From Anaerococcus provencensis (GTDB taxonomy: Bacteria > Bacillota > Clostridia > Tissierellales > Peptoniphilaceae), in assembly GCF_000312365.2 (NCBI RefSeq), contig NZ_HG003685.1:40502-104501 (forward strand): DNA of 64,000 nucleotides, in the 5' to 3' direction. The notes below the pieces were generated by a model. That model was not told where the DNA came from. It did not search any database and saw only the letters and a list, made by a program, of their open reading frames with translations. Below, one piece after another: positions 24,519 to 33,813 of this stretch. The translations under genes and the position numbers were made by a program. Positions within the stretch are counted from its first letter, which is position 1. Every line of letters starts with the position of its first letter.

Positions 24519-26270
24519 ATGGAATTTGATGATATAAAGAAGATGATTAATGGAATGCTCAATGACTTGAGCAAATTATCAAAAGGCGAAAATAATACTA
24601 TAAAAAGAACAATAGACTCATCAAATCTAAAAGGCGTGATTGATATAAGTCTAGATAAGGAAGAAAAAATCCCAAAAGAAAATTTCAATGACAAGCCCCT
24701 CATCAAAGATTATAAGTATTGGATATTAAAGCTTGACCGATATTACAAAAATCCTGCCATGAGAGTAAAGCAAATTAATATTGCATCCTTGAAGACCTAT
24801 GCTGACCTATGTGATAGTTTGGAATATCACTTAAACAAAAGTGGCACAAGCATTGCTAGAATGGTATCAAGGTTAAGGCGTGAGCAATTCTCCTATGATA
24901 TATACTATACAATCTATCTTATTGCAGAAAATACTGTTTTAAGTTTCTATAACCCCCTTTATAACAAATCAGCAGATAAATCATATCAAATTATAGAAAA
25001 TTCCATATCAAAAAAGGCTAGGTATTTGCTTGAAGCCAGAGCATTGGAGCTATCAAAGAATCTCAAGGCCCCTGATAAGAAAACTAGAGAATATTTTAAT
25101 CTTACTGCTAATAATAAAGTTTCAACTTGGTGGGATAAAGATGGGCTTCTAAGGGAAAAATATAAAATATCAAAAGATGAAGAAATAGCCATCAACCAAA
25201 TATCTAAGCGCAACAATGTTCTTTGGAAAAATCCTCTTGTTGTGGATATTCTCCTAGATATGTACTTATTTACTTTAAGGAGAATCTTTGACAATGATGA
25301 CATTGATAGCAAAAGTCTCATTAGAATTATGAAGCCTTACAAGCAATCAAAACTTGCCCTAGAAAGTATACTGATCATAAGTGAGAAAAACATGAGGGAA
25401 GTTTTTACTTTCTTTAACAAGAGCAATCAAGCTAAGGCAGAAGAAAACTTGGTGGAATTTGACGGTGGGCATCTCCTAGAATTTATAGAACAAATCCAAA
25501 AAGCCTATATAAAAACCATAGACCCTTTCCTTATCAACAAGATTTATGAAGATCATTTAAAAGAAAATTCTGGCAAAATAAAAGATTATATAAATTATAT
25601 GGAAAGGCTTGACTTAAGTGGAAAAATTTCTTTTGTGGAAGAAATATCTACAATGGATAATTTCCCCAGGATTCTAGATGGATTTTTAAAATCAGATAAT
25701 ACAGAAGATAAAATAATTGCCTTATATTATATATACAAACTTGATTATAATAAAAAATCACACGAAAAAATATTATTTGAAATCATAAAAGCAGATAACT
25801 TTGACGATTTTTTATCCTTGGTAAATTTAAGAGATATGGATTTAGCCACTTATGAAGATATAAAATCATTAAATAAGAATAAGTTAAAAAGAATCGAAGT
25901 TGATATAAATAGGATTGATAAGTCTAGGGAAAATCTTAGAAAAACTGTCAATAAGGTCAACGAATTTTTGGATGAAGATAATCCAGGAGAAGACTTACCA
26001 GAAGATCCAAAAGAAGAAATCCTAGATAATGGTGGGAAATACCATGTGATTTTAAATAAAATTTTAGAAAATGGATCTATGAGCAAAGATGAATTTGACA
26101 AATTTACCCTAGCAGATCAGCTAACTACAAACACATTTCTTGGAAAGATAAATGATGAACTTTTTGAATTTATAGGCGATCAAGCCTTACTGATAGAAGA
26201 TGATAATGTGATTATTGACCCTTTTTATGTTGAAATGGTAAAGGAGTACTTAGATGGCCACACGAATTAA
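24519..26270 (+). CDS. TerB_C-domain-like protein of a helicase operon
   Basis: 583 residues, soluble, largely helical. The C-terminal 70 residues ('ILENGSMSKDEFDKFTLAD', then 'GKINDELFEFIGD' and 'LIEDDNVIIDPFYVEMV') resemble the TerB_C domain seen at the end of TerB_N/TerB_C proteins. The N-terminal 480 residues were not confidently assigned. A hinge rich in Asp/Glu/Pro lies near 485-505. It is first in a three-gene operon, overlapping the ATPase gene by 17 nt. In other Firmicutes such proteins precede a DUF2791 ATPase and an SF2 helicase. A role as an adaptor that recruits the motor proteins is an inference. Confidence 0.6.
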   Translation: MEFDDIKKMINGMLNDLSKLSKGENNTIKRTIDSSNLKGVIDISLDKEEKIPKENFNDKPLIKDYKYWILKLDRYYKNPAMRVKQINIASLKTYADLCDSLEYHLNKSGTSIARMVSRLRREQFSYDIYYTIYLIAENTVLSFYNPLYNKSADKSYQIIENSISKKARYLLEARALELSKNLKAPDKKTREYFNLTANNKVSTWWDKDGLLREKYKISKDEEIAINQISKRNNVLWKNPLVVDILLDMYLFTLRRIFDNDDIDSKSLIRIMKPYKQSKLALESILIISEKNMREVFTFFNKSNQAKAEENLVEFDGGHLLEFIEQIQKAYIKTIDPFLINKIYEDHLKENSGKIKDYINYMERLDLSGKISFVEEISTMDNFPRILDGFLKSDNTEDKIIALYYIYKLDYNKKSHEKILFEIIKADNFDDFLSLVNLRDMDLATYEDIKSLNKNKLKRIEVDINRIDKSRENLRKTVNKVNEFLDEDNPGEDLPEDPKEEILDNGGKYHVILNKILENGSMSKDEFDKFTLADQLTTNTFLGKINDELFEFIGDQALLIEDDNVIIDPFYVEMVKEYLDGHTN

Positions 26271-27579
26271 TCCCAAAGAAGCAAATACAATTATTAAGTC
26301 TTTAGAAGGTGGAGTTGTCCCAAATATGGGAGTCCAACATCTGCTAGTAGGAAGAAATAGGGAAGTTGATGAAGTAATAAAAATCTTGGACACAATCGCT
26401 GATGGAGGTTCGGATATAAGATTTTGGGTTGGAGATTTTGGTTCTGGTAAGAGCTTTATGCTAGCAACTATAGAACAAATTTCATTAGGGAAGAACTTTG
26501 TAGTATCAAGTCTAGATCTGACTCCATCGAGGAGATTTTATGCCACAGATAGAAAGGCTGTTGCCCTATACACTGAAATTATAGACAATATAAAAACTAA
26601 AACTCAAAGAAGTGGAAATGTCCTTGAGATCATCATAGAGGAATGGATTAACCAATTGGCAAGTAAGATTGCAAGCGATAATTCAATAGATGTTATTGAA
26701 GTTTTAAAGGGAGCAAAAGAAGATCAAGTTATAAATGAGATATTAAATACCCTGGCAAGATTTAAGGCAGTTGGTCTATCCTATGAATTTGGTCAGGCTC
26801 TTACAAAATATTACCAAGGCTTTATAACTGATAATAGACTCCTTAAAACAAACGCCATCAGATGGCTTAGGGGGGATATTACTACAAAAACAGAAGCTAA
26901 AAAAATACTTGAAATAAATCAGATAATAACTGATGACAATTGGTTTGATGCCCTCAAAAATATGAGTGAGCTTTTTTTAGAAATTGGATTTGCGGGCTTT
27001 GTGGTTAATTTTGATGAAGCAGTGAATCTTTATAAACTCCCTTATGCTGTAACTCGTGAGAGAAACTACGAAAGAATTTTAAATATTTATAACGAGACTA
27101 AGTCCAATGAAGCTAGGGGCCTATTTGTAAACTTTGGTGCTACTAGAAAAACAGTCTTTGATGAAAATAGGGGCATGTCTTCTTATGGAGCATTGAAGGG
27201 CCGCCTTGGTAGCGAAGAGAGCATGGATAGTAAGCTTATAAATACCAATAGAACTGTCCTAGGTCTAAAACCACTTTCCAATGAAGAAATCTACACCCTC
27301 TTGGAAAATTTGGTAAATATTTATAATGTAAATTATAAAGAGGCCATTTCCATAAGCCAAGATCAGATTATAACTTATATGGAAGGCCAACTAAATAGGC
27401 CAGGAGCGGATGAATTCCTAACTCCTCGTGCAGTCATAAAAGATTTTATAGAAATTCTAGATTTAAAAAGACAAAATCCATATGTAGAAATCACCGAGAT
27501 ACTTTCCATGAAATTTAAAAATATAGTAGAAATAAGCAAAGATCCTGATGACAAAGACGATGAGATTGAGATAATATGA
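26254..27579 (+). CDS. BrxD-like (DUF2791) P-loop ATPase
   Basis: 441 residues. Walker A is 'GDFGSGKS' (60-67) and Walker B is 'GFVVNFDEA' (248-256). An arginine-finger-like segment 'NFGATRKTVFDENRG' follows. The N-terminal 'NTIIKSLEGGVVPNMGVQHLLVGR' and overall layout match the DUF2791/BREX ATP-binding protein BrxD family. It overlaps both neighbours (17 nt upstream, 4 nt ATGA downstream), so the three proteins are probably made in fixed ratio. No other BREX genes (pglZ, pglX, brxC) are in the window, so this is not a full BREX locus. Confidence 0.8.
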   Translation: MATRINPKEANTIIKSLEGGVVPNMGVQHLLVGRNREVDEVIKILDTIADGGSDIRFWVGDFGSGKSFMLATIEQISLGKNFVVSSLDLTPSRRFYATDRKAVALYTEIIDNIKTKTQRSGNVLEIIIEEWINQLASKIASDNSIDVIEVLKGAKEDQVINEILNTLARFKAVGLSYEFGQALTKYYQGFITDNRLLKTNAIRWLRGDITTKTEAKKILEINQIITDDNWFDALKNMSELFLEIGFAGFVVNFDEAVNLYKLPYAVTRERNYERILNIYNETKSNEARGLFVNFGATRKTVFDENRGMSSYGALKGRLGSEESMDSKLINTNRTVLGLKPLSNEEIYTLLENLVNIYNVNYKEAISISQDQIITYMEGQLNRPGADEFLTPRAVIKDFIEILDLKRQNPYVEITEILSMKFKNIVEISKDPDDKDDEIEII

Positions 27580-29678
27580 CAGATGCTTACTCATTACTAA
27601 ATAGAGACTTGAGATTTTATATCCACGAAAAAGGCTGGCCAAAACTTACAAGGATACAAAATGCAGCTATTAAAACTTATTTTGCCAATGACAACAACCT
27701 AATCTTGTCCGCTGCAACAGCCCAAGGTAAAACTGAAGCTGCCTTTTTGCCAGCAATAAGTTCGATTGATGATTTTGATCACGGCCTAAAGATATTATAT
27801 ATTTCGCCACTCATAGCTCTAATTAATGACCAATTTAAGCGAATTAATGATATGTGCTTAGATATGGATATAGCTATAACTGCTTGGCACGGTGAAGCTA
27901 GCAAGAGTAAAAAAGATGCCTTAATTGAAAACCCCAGAGGTATTGTACTAATCACTCCAGAATCTATAGAAGCACTCCTTTCTGGAAAAGCAGATCTGGC
28001 AAAAAATCTACTCAAAGATGTTGAAGTCATCATAGTAGATGAAATTCATAGCTTTTTATCAGGCAATAGAGGACTTCAATTAAAGTCCTTGCTTAGCCGC
28101 ATCTTACGTTATACCTATGAAAGCCCAAGGATGATTGGACTTTCTGCAACAATTGGTGAAGATAATTATTCCTTAGCCAAAAACTTTTTTGCAAATGGAA
28201 GAGATACAAATATCATAGTCGATAAATCTAGAAATGATTTAGAAGTGACAATTGATTACTTTCCATCAGAAACTATTTCTTCAGATGCGATTAAAAAGAT
28301 AAGTGCCTATGCTGCCGATGGAGCAATGTTAGTTTTTCCAAATTCTAGGGATAAGGTTGAAACTTTTGCTGTTAAACTTACTGAAGAATTTAAGGCGACT
28401 GGCAAAGATGTTAGAGTTTTTGCCCACCATTCATCTGTCAGCAAAAATAGGCGTAAAGAGATTGAAGATTTTGCCAAGGAAGCCAGGATGGAGAAATTTG
28501 TAATATGTGCAACATCAACCCTAGAGCTTGGTATAGATATTGGTGCTGTAACAAGTGTTTGCCAATATGGACCAAGTCATTCCGTCCTATCCCTAGCCCA
28601 AAGGCTTGGCAGAAGCGGTAGAAAGACAAAAACTTCTATCCTCCACCAAATATCTGCAAATCCCTGGGACTTGCTAGAAGCCTTGGCCACAATAAGTCTG
28701 TATGAAGATGGAATATTGGACAAAACGGAAGAGACTCACAAAGCCTATGATGTTTTTGCCCACCAAGTACTTTCTACACTTCTAGAAAACTTTGGCCTAA
28801 GTCTTGAAGAATATAAGTACCTCAATAAAACACTTTCGACATTTTCTGATATAAGTGATGAAGAATTTGCCAAAATTAGCGAGCATTTGGCAAAAGAAGG
28901 ATATATAGAAATCTTGGAAAATGAAGTAATAGCAGGAAGTGCCATAGAAAAGCTTATGAGTCGTGGTAATTTCTACAATCAATTTATTACAGGCGGTACA
29001 TACACTGTTTATAATGATAAAGCAAAAATAGGCGAAGTAGAAATTAGACCTGAAATCCAAGTCGATACAAATATTTATCTGGCTGGATCAATCTGGAGAA
29101 TTGAGCAAATTCTTAGTAAAAATAAAAAAATAATAGTCCAAAGAGCAGGAGCTGGCAAGGCTCCAAAATTTACCAGTATAGGGGATATGGATATCTCAGA
29201 TATCATAAGAGATCGTATGAAAGAAATCCTAAAATATCCCGAAAAATATAGTTTTGATGAACCGATAAACGAAATAGTTGGTGAACTTAGAGAAGAATAC
29301 ACAGATGATGACTACCTATTTGTAGCAGACAAAGATACGATATCTCTAAGGACTTTCAAAAACTCTAAAATCAACAGAAGCCTTGCCCTAATGTTAAATA
29401 TAGCATCAAATAGCAAGGATTACTCAAACAACGAAACAGACTCCACAGTCATAGGACCAGAAATAATCAGATACTTCGATCAAATAAGGCTAAATCCAAT
29501 TGGAGAAGAGCAGATAACTAAATTCTTAGAAAAATACCAAACTTACATGGAATCTTTCCTAGGAGCAAATAAATACATGGTCCTAGTTCCTATAGATTTG
29601 AAAATTGATTATATTATAAAAAATAGCTTAGACATGAAGGGGACTTATGAATATCTTGGCATAAAAGCTGAATTTTAG
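27576..29678 (+). CDS. DEAD/DEAH-box (Lhr-like) SF2 helicase
   Basis: 700 residues. Motif I is 'AATAQGKTEA' (46-55), motif Ia is 'YISPLIALINDQ', motif II is DEIH (155-158), motif III is 'SAT' (190-192) and motif VI is 'LAQRLGRSGRKTK'. 'ATSTLELGIDIGAV' is typical of Lhr-like enzymes. The C-terminal 300 residues lack a recognised nuclease. It is related to the BREX helicase BrxHI and is encoded directly after the BrxD-like ATPase. It should move on or remodel nucleic acid; a role in defence or repair is inferred from the pairing. Confidence 0.85.
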   Translation: MTDAYSLLNRDLRFYIHEKGWPKLTRIQNAAIKTYFANDNNLILSAATAQGKTEAAFLPAISSIDDFDHGLKILYISPLIALINDQFKRINDMCLDMDIAITAWHGEASKSKKDALIENPRGIVLITPESIEALLSGKADLAKNLLKDVEVIIVDEIHSFLSGNRGLQLKSLLSRILRYTYESPRMIGLSATIGEDNYSLAKNFFANGRDTNIIVDKSRNDLEVTIDYFPSETISSDAIKKISAYAADGAMLVFPNSRDKVETFAVKLTEEFKATGKDVRVFAHHSSVSKNRRKEIEDFAKEARMEKFVICATSTLELGIDIGAVTSVCQYGPSHSVLSLAQRLGRSGRKTKTSILHQISANPWDLLEALATISLYEDGILDKTEETHKAYDVFAHQVLSTLLENFGLSLEEYKYLNKTLSTFSDISDEEFAKISEHLAKEGYIEILENEVIAGSAIEKLMSRGNFYNQFITGGTYTVYNDKAKIGEVEIRPEIQVDTNIYLAGSIWRIEQILSKNKKIIVQRAGAGKAPKFTSIGDMDISDIIRDRMKEILKYPEKYSFDEPINEIVGELREEYTDDDYLFVADKDTISLRTFKNSKINRSLALMLNIASNSKDYSNNETDSTVIGPEIIRYFDQIRLNPIGEEQITKFLEKYQTYMESFLGANKYMVLVPIDLKIDYIIKNSLDMKGTYEYLGIKAEF

Positions 29679-29752
29679 AATTCTTACAAAACTTGTAATT
29701 AAATTAATGAATAAAGCATGATATCCTATAATCACAAACAAAGGAGGATGTT

Positions 29753-30469
29753 ATGAAAAAAAGAAATATTTTGTTTGCATCAATGGCAGTTATATTAGGG
29801 CTTGGTATATTTTCTGGATTTGACAATAACTACTACCAAGAAGAAAATGATGAAAGAAGAGCTGAATTAATATCAATAAAAGATAATGCAGATGATGTCA
29901 CAAGGGAATTTATCGAAAAGCTAGAATCAAAAGAGAGGTCCAATGGGATTGAGTATTGGGAGACAAAATCAGAAGATGGGTCAATAGATTACATTAGTAT
30001 CAGTGGCTGTGATCAAGAAAATGATATAGATATCGACGGAAGATTAAAAAATAATTACCTAAATGTCTTTATATCAAAAGGCGATGATAGAACTTGGATA
30101 GATACACAAACTAATCTTTATCATAGTGATAATAGATCTGATTATGACATTCCAACAATAAGTACAACAAATGAACTAAGCTTTGGTGAAGAGAGTGTAC
30201 TTCGAGCTTTAGATAATTATAATAAGGTGGAAAAAACAGATTTTGGCTATAAGGTTACTATTTCTGATGACCTTAACTACGGATATTCTTTATATGATGA
30301 AAATGGAGATTTATTTCAGACATATCTTGACAATAGCCAAGGTAAGGTTACAAGTAAACTTCTAGAAACAGATGAAGATGTGCTAGATGTTTATGAAAGA
30401 TATATGTCCTTGACAAGTGAGATGACCTATACAGATAATATAGCTGATATAAAGGAAGCTGCTAACTAA
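29753..30469 (+). CDS. Secreted or membrane-anchored protein, unknown
   Basis: 238 residues. A hydrophobic segment at about 5-22 acts as signal peptide or anchor; there is no lipobox. The rest is acidic and predicted mixed alpha/beta, with 'GIEYWETKSEDGSIDYISIS' and 'FGYKVTISDDLNYGYSLYDENG' suggesting beta strands. No family was recognised. It has its own SD (AGGAGG) and ends in a terminator. Lying just upstream of the Bce-type operon, it could be a related envelope-stress protein, but this is only positional. Confidence 0.6.
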   Translation: MKKRNILFASMAVILGLGIFSGFDNNYYQEENDERRAELISIKDNADDVTREFIEKLESKERSNGIEYWETKSEDGSIDYISISGCDQENDIDIDGRLKNNYLNVFISKGDDRTWIDTQTNLYHSDNRSDYDIPTISTTNELSFGEESVLRALDNYNKVEKTDFGYKVTISDDLNYGYSLYDENGDLFQTYLDNSQGKVTSKLLETDEDVLDVYERYMSLTSEMTYTDNIADIKEAAN

Positions 30470-30485
30470 GCAGTTTTCTTTTTAT
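30454..30485 (+). terminator. Terminator overlapping the stop of the unknown secreted protein
   Basis: CTGCT (30459-30463) / AGCAG (30469-30473), with extra A-T and G-T pairs below, then ttttctttttat. The stop codon lies in the loop region. Confidence 0.65.
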
Positions 30486-30512
30486 AATGTTATAATATTT
30501 TTGAGGCACGCT

Positions 30513-31265
30513 ATGGATTATAAAAGAATTTTACAAATTAAATATCTTGAAAAAACTTATGGAAGAGGGAAATCTTCATTTACTGCCATAGATGAAATGA
30601 GCTTTGATGTATTAGATGGTGAATTTTTTGCTATAATGGGAACAAGTGGTTCTGGTAAAACTACACTATTAAATATGCTTGCAGGAGTATCTAAAGTGAC
30701 TAATGGGGAAATCATATTTGATGGTAAGGATATTAATAGTTTTAGCAGAAAGGAATTAGAAAATTATAGGGGAAATCTTGTGACCTATATATTTCAAGAC
30801 TTTAAATTAATTGATAATATTTCTTCCCTAGAAAATGTATTGATACCTTTTAAAATCCATAGCAAAAAATGGGATATGAATAAAATTCATAGACTAGCAA
30901 GGCGAATGGATATTTTTGAACTCCTAAATAAATATCCCAAAGACTTATCTGGAGGACAAAAACAGAAAGTTGCTGCCCTTAGAGCTATAGCTATTGAACC
31001 TAAAATAATTTTAGCTGATGAACCTACGGGAGCGCTTGACTCAAAAAGTTCTATTGATTTACTTAAGATATTAAAAGATATTAACAAAGTAGAGAATACT
31101 ACGATAATAATGGTGACCCATGATTCCTATGCAGCTAGCTTTGCAGATAGGATTATGTTTATAAAAGATGGGAAAATAATTAATGAACTTATGATGGGGG
31201 ATACTGAGAGTCAAAAGGACTATTATAATAGGATTAACAAGGCAAACAAGCAAATCATTGTGTGA
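30513..31265 (+). CDS. ABC transporter ATP-binding protein, BceA-like
   Basis: 250 residues. Walker A is 'GTSGSGKTT' (43-51), the signature is 'LSGGQ' (145-149), Walker B is 'ILADEPTGALD' and the switch histidine is in 'MVTHDSYAA'. The 'DEPTGALDSKSS' and 'VTHDSYAASFADR' wording is typical of BceA/LolD-MacB type ATPases. ATG 30513, with GAGG 6 nt before it, is preferred over an in-frame TTG at 30501. It works with the FtsX-type permease that follows, probably giving resistance to cell-wall-active peptides. Confidence 0.9.
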   Translation: MDYKRILQIKYLEKTYGRGKSSFTAIDEMSFDVLDGEFFAIMGTSGSGKTTLLNMLAGVSKVTNGEIIFDGKDINSFSRKELENYRGNLVTYIFQDFKLIDNISSLENVLIPFKIHSKKWDMNKIHRLARRMDIFELLNKYPKDLSGGQKQKVAALRAIAIEPKIILADEPTGALDSKSSIDLLKILKDINKVENTTIIMVTHDSYAASFADRIMFIKDGKIINELMMGDTESQKDYYNRINKANKQIIV

Positions 31266-31271
31266 GATATT

Positions 31272-33143
31272 ATGAATAGAAACTTTAAAATAAATTTGAA
31301 AGCAAATAAATCTAATAATTTAATTTTAAAAATATTAATTATTTTTACTGTGTTTTCATACTTACTATTGAGTATTCAAAATAATGAGATTTTTAAATAT
31401 TTATATGAAGATGGCAGGAACTATGTAATTACTAATATCTTAAATACTTATATTCTAGCAATTGCTTTATTTGCAGTTCTTAGTTACTATGGGCTAAAAA
31501 ATGAGATTTATAATAACCATGATGAAATAAAACTTTTAATTAATATGGGATTGAAAAGATGTAAGCTATACATGATCTTGCTAAGCTCTATTGGTCTTGA
31601 AACATTTTTGGGTTTTATTCTTGGACTTCCCTTGGGAATTTTACTGGCTGAAATTATTGACTTGCTATCAATTTTATTACTGGATTTAAATATTGGAACC
31701 CATAGGATAAACTTTGATGCAAAAGCAATGGGACTTACCCTTGCTCTGCTATTATTATTTGTCATGCTTTCATTAGCCATAATTGTATTATCACTAGGCA
31801 AAAAGTATCAGGATAAAATAAATAGTCATAAAATTCCAGTATTAATAATAAAAGTTCTTTTAATCCTTGGATTTGTCTACTACGCCCATGATAATGCCAT
31901 AATGAATTTTAAACTTACTTTATTTTTAATAGCTATTGATATTCTTATAATATTTTTTATAAGAAAATTAATAAACGCATCCAAAGTTTATAGCTATGAA
32001 AAATCTTTGTTTTTATTTCATACCAATGAAGCAAAAATAACTCTGATATTTATTTTAATTGCGCTTACAGTAGCTTTATCTAACCTAAACAAATCTGTAT
32101 TTGAAATTGGCTATTATTTGACAGATTCGAAATTGAGGCCTCATTTTAGTGTTTTTGAAGATATTGATGTCATAAATGATATAAGTGAAGATTATAGTAA
32201 TATTTTTTCTGATATTTATCCTATTAATATTAGTGGATTTTCTGACATTGATGATAGTGACTTTAAAAATGAAATAGAGAATCTAGTAGATTTAACAAAT
32301 GGTTATCCGGTATCTTCTCCAAAGATTATGGCCTATTCATCATATAAAAAAGTATTTGGTGATAAGGCCATTAATCTTAGTTCAAAAGAAGATTCAATTT
32401 ATTTGTACTCTAAGCAAATAGATAGAACTAGTTTTGCAATTATAAATGCATACTTGGCGGATAATGAATCATTTATAAATATAGGGGCTTTAAAATTTAA
32501 GGTTAATGCTGTAGCTAGATCTGACATAATTTTTGCTAATGATATGTATTGGGATAGTAATATTTATGTTATTAATGATGATATATATGACAGATTTGTA
32601 GGAGAGAAAAAGCCAATAGTCTATAATTTTGTAGTATCAGATGATTACATAGAAAAGCATGGTAAAAATACAGCTCTGGAGAAGATCAGGAATGATTTCT
32701 TTAAAAGAAATATTAGATTTGAATCATTAGTGTGGATGATTAAGCACTCTTATAGTAATATTTTGTCTAGACAATTTGTTATGATATATCTTTTCATAAT
32801 ACTAATACTTATATCTGGACTATTTTTGTCAATTAACATAATGGCATTTTTTAATAGAAAGTCTAATGACTTTAAAGTTTTATCTCTTCTTGGAGATACA
32901 GCAGAAAGTTTGTTGGAAATTCAAAAGTCACATATTGTTAAGATTTATAGTCTCATTATATCTCTGTCATTGATAAATTATTTTTGTTACTTTAGGTATA
33001 TAAAATCGATAAGCACAGAATATGTATATTATAGATCAAATTTTTATATGCTAGCTTTTTATATTTTGATTCCGGTCTTTTTTATGTTATTAATGCTTAT
33101 TAGTGAGAAACTTGTTTCATTTAAGGATATTAATTATGAATAA
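31272..33143 (+). CDS. BceB-like ABC transporter permease
   Basis: 623 residues, about 8-10 membrane helices. Four lie in the first 230 residues; a large extracytoplasmic domain spans about 275-500; FtsX-type helices follow near the C-terminus ('IYLFIILILISGLFLSINIM'). The large outer domain between helices is the BceB hallmark used to detect peptide antibiotics. It starts 6 nt after the ATPase gene and overlaps the response regulator gene by 8 nt (ATGAATAA). Sequence similarity to known BceB proteins is weak, so the peptide specificity is open. Confidence 0.82.
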   Translation: MNRNFKINLKANKSNNLILKILIIFTVFSYLLLSIQNNEIFKYLYEDGRNYVITNILNTYILAIALFAVLSYYGLKNEIYNNHDEIKLLINMGLKRCKLYMILLSSIGLETFLGFILGLPLGILLAEIIDLLSILLLDLNIGTHRINFDAKAMGLTLALLLLFVMLSLAIIVLSLGKKYQDKINSHKIPVLIIKVLLILGFVYYAHDNAIMNFKLTLFLIAIDILIIFFIRKLINASKVYSYEKSLFLFHTNEAKITLIFILIALTVALSNLNKSVFEIGYYLTDSKLRPHFSVFEDIDVINDISEDYSNIFSDIYPINISGFSDIDDSDFKNEIENLVDLTNGYPVSSPKIMAYSSYKKVFGDKAINLSSKEDSIYLYSKQIDRTSFAIINAYLADNESFINIGALKFKVNAVARSDIIFANDMYWDSNIYVINDDIYDRFVGEKKPIVYNFVVSDDYIEKHGKNTALEKIRNDFFKRNIRFESLVWMIKHSYSNILSRQFVMIYLFIILILISGLFLSINIMAFFNRKSNDFKVLSLLGDTAESLLEIQKSHIVKIYSLIISLSLINYFCYFRYIKSISTEYVYYRSNFYMLAFYILIPVFFMLLMLISEKLVSFKDINYE

Positions 33144-33813
33144 GAAAAAAGTATATATTATAGAAGATGATAGGATAATTGTAGAAGAGTTAATAAAAAT
33201 ATTTACATCTAATGGTTTTGAAGCTATAGCATTGGATGATTTTAAAGATGATCCAGAGTTGATGGAAATTCCAAAGGCAGATTTGATTATTTTAGATATA
33301 AATTTACCAGGTGTTAGTGGTTACGAAATTCTATCACATATTAAAGAAAACTTAACTATACCAGTTTTAGTTTTAACCAGTAGAGATAAGCTAGATGATG
33401 AACTTGTGAGTTTTGATTTGGGAGCAGATGAATTTTTGACAAAGCCAGTTATGTCTAATAGACTCATTGCAAGGGCCAAAAAACTACTTAATATCTATCA
33501 AAAATTTTCTGATGAGGAAAAGATCAAAGATTTAATTCTTGAAACTAGTACAAATAAGTTGACCTATAAAAATACTTTTATAATACTTAGCCAAACAGAA
33601 AGTGACTTATTAAAAGCTCTAATCAAAGCTTATCCAAAAACTTTGACTAAGGATGAGCTTTTAGAATCTGGCTGGAATACCATTTATATCGATGAAAATA
33701 TCCTACAAGTAAATATTAATAGATTGCGAAAGAAACTTATAACAATAGGCATAGATGATTTTATCATAACTGTAAGGGGAATTGGTTATAGATTGGACAC
33801 GGATAAATTATGA
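33136..33813 (+). CDS. OmpR-family response regulator, BceR-like
   Basis: 225 residues. The receiver domain has acidic 'EDD' (10-12), the phospho-acceptor Asp54 in 'LIILDINLPGV', a Thr in 'LVLTSRDK' and the Lys in 'FLTKPV'. The C-terminal winged helix includes 'LSQTESDLLKALI' and ends in 'TVRGIGYRLD'. ATG 33136 (AAGGA upstream, 8-nt overlap with the permease stop) is preferred over an in-frame codon at 33103. It probably controls the bce-like transporter genes just upstream. Confidence 0.92.
   Translation: MNKKKVYIIEDDRIIVEELIKIFTSNGFEAIALDDFKDDPELMEIPKADLIILDINLPGVSGYEILSHIKENLTIPVLVLTSRDKLDDELVSFDLGADEFLTKPVMSNRLIARAKKLLNIYQKFSDEEKIKDLILETSTNKLTYKNTFIILSQTESDLLKALIKAYPKTLTKDELLESGWNTIYIDENILQVNINRLRKKLITIGIDDFIITVRGIGYRLDTDKL

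Noticed and set aside
24519-29678. Complete BREX system
   Set aside because: Only BrxD- and BrxHI-like proteins are present; PglZ, PglX and BrxC/PglY are missing from the flanks.
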